Notes: generated by a model from the sequence alone, not told the origin. Positions 7,996-16,826 are shown, numbered from the stretch's first letter. The stretch is 64,000 nucleotides of DNA from Variovorax sp. E3 (GCF_016082275.1 NZ_MOWM01000009.1:1-64000), one strand, 5' to 3'. Program-made: numbers and translations.

Positions 7996-8748
7996 TCAGA
8001 ACGACTGCCGAACGAACCGTCGGATCCGAGGGTCCGCGTCGTCAGAAAAGAATTCGCCCGGTGTCGCTTCGAGCAGGATGCGCCCGCCTTCCATGAACAC
8101 GATCTTGTCGGCCACGGCGCGCGCAAACCCCATCTCGTGCGTGATGCAGATCATCGTCATGCCCTCGCGCGCCAGCAGCAGCATCGTGTCGAGCACCTCC
8201 TGGACCATCTCCGGGTCCAGTGCGGACGTGGCCTCGTCGAAGAGCATGACCGAGGGATGAAGGCACAGTGCCCGCGCGATGGCGGCGCGCTGTTGCTGAC
8301 CGCCCGACAGCTGTGCGGGGTAGGCCGACGCCTTGTCGGCCATGCGGACCCTGTGCAACTGCTCCAGCGCGAGTTGGCGCGACTGCTGGACCGAGCGGCG
8401 ACGCACCCAACGCTGTGCCAGCGTGCAGTTGTCCAGCACCGTCAGGTGCGAGAACAGGTTGAACTGCTGGAACACCATGCCGATGTTGGCGCGAACCAGA
8501 TCTGCATGACGCATCGCGGGCGAGACGCACATGCCGTTGACGATGACGCTGCCACTGCCGTAGCTTTCGAGACCGCCGATGCAGCGCGCCAGCGTCGACT
8601 TGCCTGAGCCGGACGGACCGCAGACCACCACACGCTGCGCTGCATGGACCAGGAGGTCGACGTGGCTGAGGACTTCGTGGGCGCCGAAGTGCTTTGTGAG
8701 GCCACGCACGGACACCACGGCGGATGATTCAAGCGGGTCCATGTTCAT
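7996..8748 (-). CDS. Polar amino acid ABC transporter, ATP-binding protein
   Basis: Cytoplasmic ATPase of a His/Arg/Gln-type importer, 250 residues. Walker A is GPSGSGKST, the Q-loop is VFQQFNLF, the ABC signature is LSGGQQQRAAIARAL, Walker B is VMLFDEATSALDPE, and the H-loop is ITHEM. These match the HisP/GlnQ group closely. The ATG (MNMDP) overlaps the preceding gene by 4 bp, so translation is probably coupled. It is encoded with two permeases and a binding protein. Substrate specificity cannot be read from the ATPase. Confidence 0.93.
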   Translation of the reverse strand: MNMDPLESSAVVSVRGLTKHFGAHEVLSHVDLLVHAAQRVVVCGPSGSGKSTLARCIGGLESYGSGSVIVNGMCVSPAMRHADLVRANIGMVFQQFNLFSHLTVLDNCTLAQRWVRRRSVQQSRQLALEQLHRVRMADKASAYPAQLSGGQQQRAAIARALCLHPSVMLFDEATSALDPEMVQEVLDTMLLLAREGMTMICITHEMGFARAVADKIVFMEGGRILLEATPGEFFSDDADPRIRRFVRQSF

Positions 8749-9341
8749 GCGCCCCGCCGGTAGAGCGCCGCGGCCGGACTCTCGGGCCACGCGAGCAGAC
8801 GGGCGGCGCCCGTACGCTCGCGTCCGTAGACGATCCATGCATCGTCCACGGTGCCGAGAAACTGCACGGTGCGCACGCACTCGGGATGCGTGGCCGCGAT
8901 CGACGCATAGGCAAGCCCGGCCCCGAACCGTCCTTCGATGAGTCCGCGGGTGACCTCGGCCACCGTGGCCACCAGCTCGACGCGCTCCCACTCGCCGGGG
9001 TCGATGTAGTCGAGCGTGGGGCGCATCGCGGCCAGCGCGGCGGGATGCGCGACATCCCTGCGCTGGACGATGGCCAGATCCTGGCTTGCCGAGATGAACG
9101 TATCGATCACGAAGAGGCCGCGGCGGAACTTGGCGACCGTCGCCGCCGTGGCTGGATGCACCGCGCACTGGACCATGAAGTCCGCGCGGCCGTCGAGCAC
9201 GGCGGCCGCGCCTTGCTCGAAATCCGCGACGAATTCCAGCGTCGCGCGGTCGTGCAGGCCGTGGAACGCGAGGTAGCGAGAGGTGACGTGATCGTGGTTG
9301 CTGCCCGAAGGGCCGAGCGTGATGAATTTCAGGTGGTTCAT
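8745..9341 (-). CDS. BacA/prephenate dehydratase-like protein
   Basis: A 198-residue protein without a signal peptide. The start (KFITLGPSGSNHD) resembles the GP-x-G-T/S loop that opens prephenate dehydratase domains. Overall length and layout resemble BacA, the prephenate decarboxylase of bacilysin synthesis, which has the single catalytic domain and no ACT regulatory domain. The second half (VELVATVAEVTRGLIEGRFG, then AYASIAA) matches the switch region of this fold. It overlaps both neighbouring genes by 4 bp and sits between permease and ATPase genes, an unusual place for an enzyme. It could instead be a non-catalytic ligand-binding relative. Assignment to the superfamily is fairly secure; the reaction is not. 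Confidence 0.6.
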   Translation of the reverse strand: MNHLKFITLGPSGSNHDHVTSRYLAFHGLHDRATLEFVADFEQGAAAVLDGRADFMVQCAVHPATAATVAKFRRGLFVIDTFISASQDLAIVQRRDVAHPAALAAMRPTLDYIDPGEWERVELVATVAEVTRGLIEGRFGAGLAYASIAATHPECVRTVQFLGTVDDAWIVYGRERTGAARLLAWPESPAAALYRRGA

Positions 9342-10030
9342 GCGGGAGTGGCGCGGTGGTGGTCGAAGCGTTTTTCCAGGCGCCGCATCGCGAACATCAG
9401 GGACGTGTTCAGCGCGAGGTACATGAGGCCTGCGCTCAGGAAGACCTCGTACGGCGCATAGGTCTGGGCCGTGAGCAGGCGGGCGGTGCCGGTGAGCTCG
9501 AGCAAGGTCACGGTGCTCGCGAGCGAGGTGGCCTTGCAGGTGAGGATGAGTTCGTTGCCGAAGGCCGGCAGCGCCGCGCGAACGGCCAGCGGCAGCTCGA
9601 TGAGCCAGAAGGTCCGCGCGCTGCTCAGCCCCAGCATGCAAGCGGCCTCGCGCATGCACGCGGGGACCGCGCGCAGGGCGGTCGCCAGCGTCTTGCCGGT
9701 GTAGGAGGCGGAGTTCAATCCCAGCGCGATCACGACGCACCAGAAGGGATCGCGCAGCACGGGCCAAAGGGGCGACAGACGCAGCACGTCGAACTGCGCC
9801 GCGCCGTAGTACAGCAGAAAGAGCTGCACGAGCGACGGTGTGCCGCGAAAGAACATGATGTAGGCGCCAGCCAGCACGCGCAAGCCGCCAAGGCGCGCAT
9901 TCCGGCACAGCGCAAGCGGCAGCGCGAGCGCCGTGCCGACGAGGATGATCAGGGCCGAGAGTCTGAGCGTGAGCCAGATTCCCGTGGCCAGCGTGGGCAT
10001 GACGGACCCGACGAGAGGAAGGTCGAACAT
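9338..10030 (-). CDS. Polar amino acid ABC transporter permease 1
   Basis: Inner-membrane subunit of 230 residues with about five hydrophobic segments and the HisM/GlnP-type coupling loop (LGLSSARTFWLIELPLAVR, ALPAFGNELILTCKATSL). FRGTPSLVQLFLLY is the classic early motif of this permease family. Start ATG at 10030 (MFDLPL) lies 5 bp after the stop of permease 2. The gene ends in an overlap with the BacA-like gene. It would form the translocation channel with the second permease. Confidence 0.92.
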   Translation of the reverse strand: MFDLPLVGSVMPTLATGIWLTLRLSALIILVGTALALPLALCRNARLGGLRVLAGAYIMFFRGTPSLVQLFLLYYGAAQFDVLRLSPLWPVLRDPFWCVVIALGLNSASYTGKTLATALRAVPACMREAACMLGLSSARTFWLIELPLAVRAALPAFGNELILTCKATSLASTVTLLELTGTARLLTAQTYAPYEVFLSAGLMYLALNTSLMFAMRRLEKRFDHHRATPA

Positions 10031-10035
10031 GGGGA

Positions 10036-10707
10036 TCAGCGGGCGTAGGGGCGCGAGGCGCGATGCTCCGCCCATTCCAGCAGCACGGTGGCGCCGGCCG
10101 TCAGGGCGAGGTAGATGCTGGCGGCGGCCAAGTACATGGTGAAGGGTTCGCGCGTGGCGCCTGTGGCCTCGGCCGCTTTGCGCATGAGTTCATCGCAGCC
10201 CACGATCGAGACGATCGACGTCTGCTTGAGCAGCACGATCGACTGGTTGCCGAACGGGGCCAGCGCGGCGCGCATCGCTTGCGGCCAGATCACGGTCCGC
10301 AGCGCCTGCATCCTTGTCAGTCCGAGCGATCGCGCCGCTTCGCGCTGTGTCCGCTCCACCGAGCGCAACGCGCCGCGCGCGATCTCCGCCACGTAGGCGC
10401 CGAACGACACAGCCAGCGCGATGATCCCGGCCACGAAGCTGTCGACCTCGACGTAGCGCCCGCTCAGGTGGGCGAGCGTCAACGAGCCGCCGAAGAACAC
10501 GGCGAACACGATCAGCAGATCGGGCACGCCCCTGACCACGGCCGCGTAGGCATAGCCCAGGGCTCGCAGCGCCCGCAGGCCGGACAGCTGCAGCCAGCAG
10601 CCGGCCGCGCCGAACAGCACGCCGACGACCAGCGCGCAGCCCGCGAGTTGCAAGGTCGTGAGCGCCCCCAGCAGCAACTGGCTGCCGAATCCGTGAAGCA
10701 TTGCCAT
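10036..10707 (-). CDS. Polar amino acid ABC transporter permease 2
   Basis: Inner-membrane subunit, 223 residues, paired with permease 1. It shows VRGVPDLLIVFAVFF, the family's start motif, and the EAA-like loop AARSLGLTRMQALRTVIWPQ followed by ALAPFGNQSIVLLKQTS. Fourteen bases separate it from the binding-protein gene upstream. A second in-frame ATG at 10701 is equally possible. Confidence 0.92.
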   Translation of the reverse strand: MAMLHGFGSQLLLGALTTLQLAGCALVVGVLFGAAGCWLQLSGLRALRALGYAYAAVVRGVPDLLIVFAVFFGGSLTLAHLSGRYVEVDSFVAGIIALAVSFGAYVAEIARGALRSVERTQREAARSLGLTRMQALRTVIWPQAMRAALAPFGNQSIVLLKQTSIVSIVGCDELMRKAAEATGATREPFTMYLAAASIYLALTAGATVLLEWAEHRASRPYAR

Positions 10708-10721
10708 GGCTGCGGGCCGTC

Positions 10722-11507
10722 CTACATGAGCTTGAAGGGGAAGTACTTGGCCGTGATGCGGTCGTAGGTCCCATCGGCTCGGATGGCAGCGAGCGCGGCA
10801 TTGACCTTGGCGCGCAGCGCCGCGTCGCCCTTGCGCATGGCGATGCCGTTGCCGTCACCCAGCAGGCCGCCTTTGAGGTCGGGGCCGACGAAGGCGAAGT
10901 CGCGGGCCTGGGGGGTCTGCAGGAAGCCCACGAAGTAGGTCACCATGTTGCCCAGGATGTACTCGACGCGACCTGCCACGAGGTCGTTCTCGGCCGCCTG
11001 GGGCGTGTCGTAGTACTTGATGTCCGACGCCCGGAATGCATCGGCCAGGTAGGCGGCCTGGATTGAGCCGCGCTGCACGCCGATGGTGCGGCCCTTGAGT
11101 GCGGCCGGGCTCACGTCGGGGGACGCGCCCTTTCTCGCGATGAAGCGCGAGACCGTCTCCTTGTATTTGTCCGAGAAATCGACGCGTTGGCGACGTTGCT
11201 CCGTGATGGCCATGCTCGCGACGATGAGGTCGTAGCGTCGGGCCATCAGGCCAGGAATGATGCCGTCCCAGTCCTGGGCCATGACCTCGCACCGAGCCTG
11301 CATCCGTTCGCACAGCGCATTCGCGATGTCGACGTCCCATCCCTGCAAGGTGCCCTGCGCGTCCTTGAAGCTCCACGGCGGGTAGGTGCCTTCGGTGGCG
11401 ATGCGATAGCTGACCTGCGCACTCGCGCTGCTGGCGGCGATCCCGCAGCAAAGCAGCCACCAGAGCCATGGGCGTGGCCGCCCGACAAGAGAAAGAGCGA
11501 AATTCAT
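10722..11507 (-). CDS. Polar amino acid ABC transporter substrate-binding protein
   Basis: Periplasmic binding protein, 261 residues, SBP_bac_3 family. Signal peptide: MNFALSLVGRPRPWLWWLL..., ending in ASA. The mature part begins SYRIATEGTYPPWSFKD and shows GWDVDIANALCERM, DWDGIIPGLMARRYD and ASMAITEQRRQRVDFSD, the lysine/arginine/ornithine and histidine-binding pattern. Cyclohexadienyl dehydratases belong to the same fold, which is worth remembering beside a chorismate mutase, but the motifs here are those of a transporter receptor. It is first in the operon. Confidence 0.9.
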   Translation of the reverse strand: MNFALSLVGRPRPWLWWLLCCGIAASSASAQVSYRIATEGTYPPWSFKDAQGTLQGWDVDIANALCERMQARCEVMAQDWDGIIPGLMARRYDLIVASMAITEQRRQRVDFSDKYKETVSRFIARKGASPDVSPAALKGRTIGVQRGSIQAAYLADAFRASDIKYYDTPQAAENDLVAGRVEYILGNMVTYFVGFLQTPQARDFAFVGPDLKGGLLGDGNGIAMRKGDAALRAKVNAALAAIRADGTYDRITAKYFPFKLM

Positions 11508-11669
11508 GGAAAGACCTCGTGAAGCAACCGGCGAATGCTCACGAAACCCAGCCCGACCCGCAACGCTTGCATCCTGTGCAACCGCATCGTCCTTTACGAA
11601 CTGCGGCTGTTCGAGAGCACGCGCGTCGCGAAGGACATTGCAGCGCATGCAAAACATGCCTTGGCTTTT

Positions 11670-11984
11670 TTACGAAGTCTTCTTCCTCCTCTGGCTGGCC
11701 GGCAGCTCTGCAACCAGGTATGAAGACGTGGTGGATGCCACGGCAAACACAGGTGCGAATCGCTCGGAGATCCGTCGCAGGCTCAGCTGCTTTGCCTCTC
11801 GGATTTCAGGGACGACCTCGAGCACCAGGGCGACTGTTGACTCGTCCCGCACTTCGCCTGGAGGCAGCAGGGTGACGGCCGCTCGAGCCTGCGGAACAGA
11901 ACCCTCCGCGAGAAGCCGCAATTCCGCGAGTGATGCCAAGTCGGTGTCGATCTCCTCCCAGAACTCCTTCGCCAATCTTTGCAT
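11670..11984 (-). CDS. Hypothetical protein, weakly supported
   Basis: A 104-residue frame (MQRLAKEFWEEIDTDLASLA...) with a balanced, protein-like composition. The frame stays open upstream to about 12060 without a start. I recognise no family. It sits alone in the 570 bp between the binding-protein gene and the LysR gene. It may be a remnant of a longer gene whose start is lost; nothing else was recognised in this gap. Confidence 0.3.
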   Translation of the reverse strand: MQRLAKEFWEEIDTDLASLAELRLLAEGSVPQARAAVTLLPPGEVRDESTVALVLEVVPEIREAKQLSLRRISERFAPVFAVASTTSSYLVAELPASQRRKKTS

Positions 11985-12077
11985 CGCCGCAGCATCCCGG
12001 TCTTGGATGTCGCAAGCGCGGAGCGGCCGCAGGGGTTCGCTCCACAGCCGTCTTCGTTGGCGATCGATGTCAGAGCC

Positions 12078-13025
12078 TCAAGTGCCGATGAACAGTTCTT
12101 GCGCCGCCTGCTCCAGGCACTCGGCGAAGCTGGGATCTCCGGTGTAGGGAGAGTGTCCGCGCAACCACAACAGTCCCACCGGGCGAACCAGGAGCGGCAT
12201 CTCCGTGCGCAGCGGGGCCAGGGTGCCGAGCTCCGCATACTTGTGGACCAGCGACGCGGGCAAAGTCGCGATCGCGTCGCTGCCCTGCAGGTAGGCCAGC
12301 GTGACGTTCAGCGAGAGCGTCTCGATGAAACTGATGGGCGGTTCGACGCCGTTCACTTCGAACGCCGTGAGCAAGGGCTGGCGCAGCAGCGAGTCATGTG
12401 GCGGCAGCACCCACGGACATTCCACCAGTTGGCGCCAGGTCGGTTTGAACTCGCCCCGTGCCAGCGGGTGGCCGTTGCGGGCCACCAGCATGGTCGCGTC
12501 TTCGAAGAGGGCCTTTTCCTCGAGGTTTGTCGCGGCCAACTGGGACGGCAACGTGCCGACGATGAGATCAAGGTGTCCCAGTCGCAGTTCTCCCAGCAGG
12601 ATGTCCATGGTGGCCTCGCGAACCATGATCGACGACTTGGGAGAGGCGTGCTTGAAGAGCATCAGCGCCTTGGGAAGCAGCCAACCGGCCGAGGCCGGTA
12701 GCACGCCTACACGGATCTTGCGGGACGTTCCCGTGGCCAGCGCGTGCAGTTCCTCGCCTGCCTCCGACAGATCCTGCAGGACCTTGCGAGCGTGCCGGAT
12801 CAGACATTCACCATAGGGCGTCGGCCGGAGTCCGCGACCGGTTCGTTCGAACAGCGCATGGCCCATGGCCGCCTGTAGATCCGTCAGCGTGCGGGACAGC
12901 GCCGGCTGCGTCACGTTCATGGCGGTGGCTACCTTGCCTTGATGACGAAGGTCATCGAGGGCCACGAGGACCTGCAGGTGGCGCATCTTCAATCCGGCGC
13001 GGATGTACCAGTCCAGTTTGGCCAT
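12078..13025 (-). CDS. LysR-type regulator of the catabolic cluster
   Basis: Transcription factor of 315 residues. The N-terminal helix-turn-helix is LRHQGKVATAMNVTQPALS, followed by LQAAMGHALFERTGRGL, which is diagnostic for LysR. The rest is an effector-binding domain (IRVGVLPASAGWLLP; GHLDLIVGTLP). The start at 13025 is preceded by ATCAGGAGACTCCCG. Closest flavour is the GbpR/PcaQ group, common with aromatic catabolism. It is divergent from the 18 kb plus-strand cluster across a 237 bp gap that holds an inverted repeat, so it probably controls that cluster in response to a substrate or intermediate. Confidence 0.9.
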   Translation of the reverse strand: MAKLDWYIRAGLKMRHLQVLVALDDLRHQGKVATAMNVTQPALSRTLTDLQAAMGHALFERTGRGLRPTPYGECLIRHARKVLQDLSEAGEELHALATGTSRKIRVGVLPASAGWLLPKALMLFKHASPKSSIMVREATMDILLGELRLGHLDLIVGTLPSQLAATNLEEKALFEDATMLVARNGHPLARGEFKPTWRQLVECPWVLPPHDSLLRQPLLTAFEVNGVEPPISFIETLSLNVTLAYLQGSDAIATLPASLVHKYAELGTLAPLRTEMPLLVRPVGLLWLRGHSPYTGDPSFAECLEQAAQELFIGT

Positions 13026-13110
13026 CGGGAGTCTCCTGATATGCATTCCCGCGAGAGCGGCAAGACGCGAATCATCGCAGTAACTGGTACAGGCCTGGAC
13101 TCAAGGGGTT

Positions 13111-13128
13111 ACGTTTTAACAAAAACGT
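13111..13128. promoter_or_regulatory. Inverted repeat in the LysR/cluster divergent promoter
   Basis: ACGTTTT-AACA-AAAACGT, a perfect 7 bp inverted repeat, lies 85 bp upstream of the LysR start and about 135 bp upstream of the first catabolic gene. It is followed by AT-rich DNA (TTATATCG, TTATTTTTCTAATTG) that could hold promoter elements. It is a candidate LysR operator. Confidence 0.5.
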
Positions 13129-13262
13129 TATATCGAGCACTTATTTTTCTAATTGTCTCGGGGACTTTGCGCGCCCATGATTCGGCTCCCGGGGATGGCA
13201 GAAAGTCCTCAAAAAGTACACAGATCGCTAGCCCGACCAACGTTCTGAAGGAGCACGAAAAC

Positions 13263-14411
13263 ATGTTGAATAAGTCGCTGCGCTGGGCCGCCGGCTTGGT
13301 GCTTGTCGCCAGCCTGGCCTCAGGCGCTTGGGCGCAGGCCCCCATCAAGATCGGCTTTCATGCCGGCCTCACCGGCCCTGCCGCGGCCGACGGCAATGCA
13401 GCGCTCGCAGCCGCGCGGGTGGCGATCGAGCAGGCCAACGCGCAAGGCGGCATTGGCGGCAGGAAGCTTGCGCTCGTGGTCGAAGATGACCAGGGCAAGC
13501 CTGAACAGGCGGCGCAGGTTGCCAACCGCCTGATTGGCGAGGGCGTGCTGGCGGTGATCTCCGCTGCGTACTCCGCGCCAGCGCGCGCCGCCGCGCCGGT
13601 TTTCCAGAAGGCGCGGCTGCCCTACGTGGTCGCGGTGTCCTCGGCGCCCGAAATCACTCGGGGTGGGGACTACATGTTCCGCGTCACCAGCGTGGGCGAA
13701 GTGCAGGGTCGCGCCGCCGCCAAGGCGATGGGCGAACTGCTGCACAAGAAGCGCATTGTGCTGCTCACGGTGAAGACGGACTTCGGCAAGGCGCTGGTCG
13801 CCGGCTTCAAGGAAGCGGCGCCACGCTTTGGGTTGGAGATCGTGAAGGAGTACGAATACGCGCCGACCGATCGCCAGTTCGGGCCGCTGATCGCATCCAT
13901 CAAGGCAGACAACCCGCAGGCCATCTATGCCACCGGTTTCTATTTCACCGGAGGCCCGCTGGTGGCGCAACTGCGAAGCGCCGGCGTGACGGCCGACATC
14001 ATGGGTGCGGAATCGCTCAGTCCACAGCCATTCATCGACATCGCCGGCCCGGCAGCCGAAGGCACGGTGATCACCAACGTCATCGACTGGGGTTCGCAGG
14101 ATCCGGGGATCGTGGACTTCCTCAACCGCTACAAGGCGGCGACCGGGACACCCGCGGCGGCGGTGGCCGCGACGACGCATGCCGCAACGACCGTCCTGCT
14201 GGCCGCCTTGCGCAACGCGAAGTCGGATGAGCCCGCCAGGATCCGTGCGGCGCTGGAAACCACCGAAGTCATGACGGTGATGGGTCGAGTCAGCTTCAAC
14301 AAGTTGCGCGAAGTCAGAAAGAATTTTCCGCTCTCGATCGTCCGCAACGGCAAGTGGCAGCGCTTCGGCGTCATCGACGACGCCGGACTGCTGGCGCCTC
14401 CCGAGCAGTGA
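13263..14411 (+). CDS. Branched-chain-type ABC substrate-binding protein
   Basis: Periplasmic receptor (LivJ/LivK family), 382 residues. The ATG has AAGGAGCACGAAAAC upstream. The signal peptide MLNKSLRWAAGLVLVASLA ends at GAWA-Q. The mature protein starts PIKIGFHAGLTGPAAADG and shows the two-lobe type I pattern (LALVVEDDQGKPEQAAQVAN; VVAVSSAPEITRGGDYMFR). It opens the catabolic cluster; its matching permeases and ATPases are probably the four liv-like genes at 21331-24587. In such clusters these receptors often bind aromatic or other organic acids rather than amino acids. Confidence 0.9.
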   Translation: MLNKSLRWAAGLVLVASLASGAWAQAPIKIGFHAGLTGPAAADGNAALAAARVAIEQANAQGGIGGRKLALVVEDDQGKPEQAAQVANRLIGEGVLAVISAAYSAPARAAAPVFQKARLPYVVAVSSAPEITRGGDYMFRVTSVGEVQGRAAAKAMGELLHKKRIVLLTVKTDFGKALVAGFKEAAPRFGLEIVKEYEYAPTDRQFGPLIASIKADNPQAIYATGFYFTGGPLVAQLRSAGVTADIMGAESLSPQPFIDIAGPAAEGTVITNVIDWGSQDPGIVDFLNRYKAATGTPAAAVAATTHAATTVLLAALRNAKSDEPARIRAALETTEVMTVMGRVSFNKLREVRKNFPLSIVRNGKWQRFGVIDDAGLLAPPEQ

Positions 14412-14465
14412 TCCCCCGAAAGAGACCATCGCACCCGTTGGTGCGTCAATGAAGGTGAAACGCAA

Positions 14466-15683
14466 ATGACCTACCACGCCCATACACGCAAAGTCGCCCA
14501 CGATGACCTGGTCTGGGACTTCGGCACGCCGACTTACCAGGTTTTTCCGTACGAGCACTATCGCTGGTGCCGCGAGAACGACCCCGTACACCGGGTGAAC
14601 CTGCCGAACGGCAATGTCGTCTACATGATCACGAAGTACGACGACATCAAGGCGGCGGCACTGGACCACAAGCGGTTTTCCGCCGCGGTCACGGACACCG
14701 TCGGCTGGCTGATGTTCAAGGATCCGCCCGAGCACACGACGATCCGCAGCAGCGTGCAGTCGCATCTGTCGAAGAAGGGCATCGATCTGATCGATGAGGC
14801 CATCGACCGCATCAACCGCGAGACCTTCCAGTACCTGCTGGACGGCCGGGGTGGCGACGCGGCCACGTATTGCCAACTGTTCCCGGCGGCCGTGGTCAAT
14901 CACATGCTCGGGATCAAGATCGACCCGCAACAGATCGACTACTGGATCGGCTGCTCGCTCAGGGCCATGGGGCAGGCCTTCGGCTTGCCAGGCAAGCCGG
15001 AAGACCACAAAGGCCAGGCGGACCTTGTCACCTTCCTCGAAGGTGTGGTGCGCGACTACATCGCCCATCCGGAAGACAACATCGGGTCGCTGCTCGCGCA
15101 GAACGCGGCACCGGGCGGCAAGTTGTCCGTGCGCAATGTGGCCGACTTCATGAACATGCTGTTCACGGGCGGACATGAAACGACCACCTTCACCCTCAGC
15201 AGCGCGATCGGCATCCTGGGTCAGGACCCGGCCCTGTTCAGGCGCCTCAAGGACGATCGCTCGCGCATCCCGGCCTTCATCGACGAGACGCTGCGCTACC
15301 GGCCCGTGCTGCAGTCGAACCCTCGCATCGCGGCCGAGGACATCACGATCCGCGGGGTGACGATTCCCAAGGGCTCCATCGTGAAGCTGTGCACCGGCAG
15401 CGGCAACATGGATGAAGACGTCTTCGAGAACCCCGAGGAGTTCAACATCGACCGGCCGAACGTGAGTGAGCATCTGTCATTCAGCCGCGGGGTCCACACC
15501 TGCATCGGAGCCGTCCTCGCGCGGCGTGAGCTGTCCAAGGCCATGACGCACTTGTTCGAGACGGTGGCTTCCATCCGGCTGGACGCCGATCGCCCCGTGA
15601 AACCCCACCTCGGGGGAACGGGCAACGAGCACGGCTTCGATTCCGTGCCGGTGGTGATCGAAGCGGATGCAGTGAGGGCCTGA
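14466..15683 (+). CDS. Cytochrome P450
   Basis: Soluble bacterial monooxygenase, 405 residues. The heme-binding loop FSRGVHTCIGAVLAR places the thiolate at Cys346, the I-helix oxygen-activation motif is FTGGHETTT (residues 233-241), and the K-helix ExxR is IDETLRYR. There is no fused reductase domain, so it needs separate redox partners; a rubredoxin, a ferredoxin and a ferredoxin reductase follow within 3 kb. It likely makes the first oxidation (hydroxylation or O-demethylation) of the imported substrate. The substrate is not readable from sequence. All key residues are present. Confidence 0.95.
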   Translation: MTYHAHTRKVAHDDLVWDFGTPTYQVFPYEHYRWCRENDPVHRVNLPNGNVVYMITKYDDIKAAALDHKRFSAAVTDTVGWLMFKDPPEHTTIRSSVQSHLSKKGIDLIDEAIDRINRETFQYLLDGRGGDAATYCQLFPAAVVNHMLGIKIDPQQIDYWIGCSLRAMGQAFGLPGKPEDHKGQADLVTFLEGVVRDYIAHPEDNIGSLLAQNAAPGGKLSVRNVADFMNMLFTGGHETTTFTLSSAIGILGQDPALFRRLKDDRSRIPAFIDETLRYRPVLQSNPRIAAEDITIRGVTIPKGSIVKLCTGSGNMDEDVFENPEEFNIDRPNVSEHLSFSRGVHTCIGAVLARRELSKAMTHLFETVASIRLDADRPVKPHLGGTGNEHGFDSVPVVIEADAVRA

Positions 15684-15686
15684 GCC

Positions 15687-16625
15687 GTGAAATACACGAG
15701 CATCGAACGATCGAGCCCGCAGTCGCAGGCGGTGCGTGAGAACACGCGCGGCTTTCGCGCGAGCTGCGAGCGACCCGACGCGGTGTCGGTGCAGGATCGC
15801 AGGCAGGCCATCGCGGGCATGATGCGGGAGGGCTACAGCCAGCACGTGCGGCGCGAGAGCGACGTTTTCGGTTCGGTGGACATGGATGGAGTATCGGCCG
15901 AGGTGGTCAGCATCTCGGGGACGAAACCCGATTGCAATCTGCTGTTCCTCCACGGCGGCGCCTATTTCCTTGGAAACCCGCAAACCGCGCGGACCCTCAC
16001 AGTCCCATTGGCGCGGCTTGCAAATGCCAAGGTGTTCGTTCCTGACTATCGCCTGGCCCCGGAACACAAGTTTCCCGCCGCGGCGGACGACGCCTGGGCC
16101 GCATACAGATACCTCATCGAGGTGGAGGGAGTCGACCCAGCCAGCCTGTTCGTCGGCGGCGACTCCTGCGGCGTCAACCTGGCCTTCGGCGCGCTGCTCA
16201 GAGCGCGGCAAGCAGGTCTGCCCACGCCGCGCGGCGTCGTCGCTTTCTCGCCGTGGCTCGACCTGACTTCTTCGCTGCCGTCGTTTCGCACCAATGCCCA
16301 GCTCGACGAGTTCGTGCACGTCAACATCGTCGATACGTGGGTCGCGCAATACATGGGAGAGCAGAGCTGGGGCCATCCGCTGGCGTCACCCTTGGGCGCG
16401 GACCTCAGAGGCATGCCGGCCTGCTTCATCGCCTGCGGCAGTACCGAAATGTGGCATGACGATGCCGCGGTTCTCGCGCACAGGCTCGACAAGCTCGGCG
16501 TCGATGTCGAACTCGAAGTCTGGAAGGACCTGCCGCACGTCTGGCCCATCTTTGCGGGGCAGCTACCCGAAGCAGACGAAGCCCTGAGCAATGCAGCGCA
16601 GTTCATGCGCCGCTGTCTGCGCTGA
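15687..16625 (+). CDS. Alpha/beta hydrolase, HSL-type esterase
   Basis: A 312-residue cytoplasmic hydrolase of the hormone-sensitive-lipase group. The oxyanion motif LFLHGGAYFLGN and nucleophile motif GGDSCGVNLA (Ser160) are clear, and the late residues DLPHVWPIF supply the catalytic His. It starts at GTG 15687, three bases after the P450 stop, so coupling is likely. It may hydrolyse an ester of the substrate before or after P450 attack. Many such enzymes are called acetyl hydrolases, but specificity is unknown. Confidence 0.88.
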   Translation: MKYTSIERSSPQSQAVRENTRGFRASCERPDAVSVQDRRQAIAGMMREGYSQHVRRESDVFGSVDMDGVSAEVVSISGTKPDCNLLFLHGGAYFLGNPQTARTLTVPLARLANAKVFVPDYRLAPEHKFPAAADDAWAAYRYLIEVEGVDPASLFVGGDSCGVNLAFGALLRARQAGLPTPRGVVAFSPWLDLTSSLPSFRTNAQLDEFVHVNIVDTWVAQYMGEQSWGHPLASPLGADLRGMPACFIACGSTEMWHDDAAVLAHRLDKLGVDVELEVWKDLPHVWPIFAGQLPEADEALSNAAQFMRRCLR

Positions 16626-16653
16626 TCGACCTCATCCCTTGACTGGAAAGAAC

Positions 16654-16824
16654 ATGGACTTCAAGAGCTATATCTGTCTGAGCTGTGGTTGGGTGTACCA
16701 GGAGAGCGAAGGCTTGCCCGAGGAAGGGCTCGCCGCGGGAACACGCTGGGAGGACATCCCGGCGGACTGGCGGTGCCCGCACTGCGGCGACAAGAAGTCG
16801 GATTTCAACATCGTGGAGTTTTGA
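16654..16824 (+). CDS. Rubredoxin
   Basis: A 56-residue electron carrier with one Fe(Cys)4 site: YICLSCGWVY near the start and RCPHCGDKKSDF near the end, the standard CxxC...CxxC arrangement. Length is normal for the family. It lies two bases upstream of the ferredoxin gene. Rubredoxins more often serve alkane hydroxylases; next to a P450 it may be one link of the P450 electron chain or serve the downstream oxygenases. Confidence 0.95.
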   Translation: MDFKSYICLSCGWVYQESEGLPEEGLAAGTRWEDIPADWRCPHCGDKKSDFNIVEF

Positions 16825-16826
16825 TC

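Noticed and set aside
7256..11507. Binding protein as a cyclohexadienyl dehydratase
   Set aside because: The fold is shared, and a chorismate mutase is nearby, but the motifs (DGIIPGLMARRYD, ITEQRRQ) are those of Lys/Arg/His-binding receptors.
13320..15473. 717-codon open frame antisense to the LivK-type receptor and P450 genes
   Set aside because: High GC leaves the antisense frame open. Composition is His/Arg/Gly-rich, no family motif is visible, and the sense strand has unmistakable P450 and receptor motifs.
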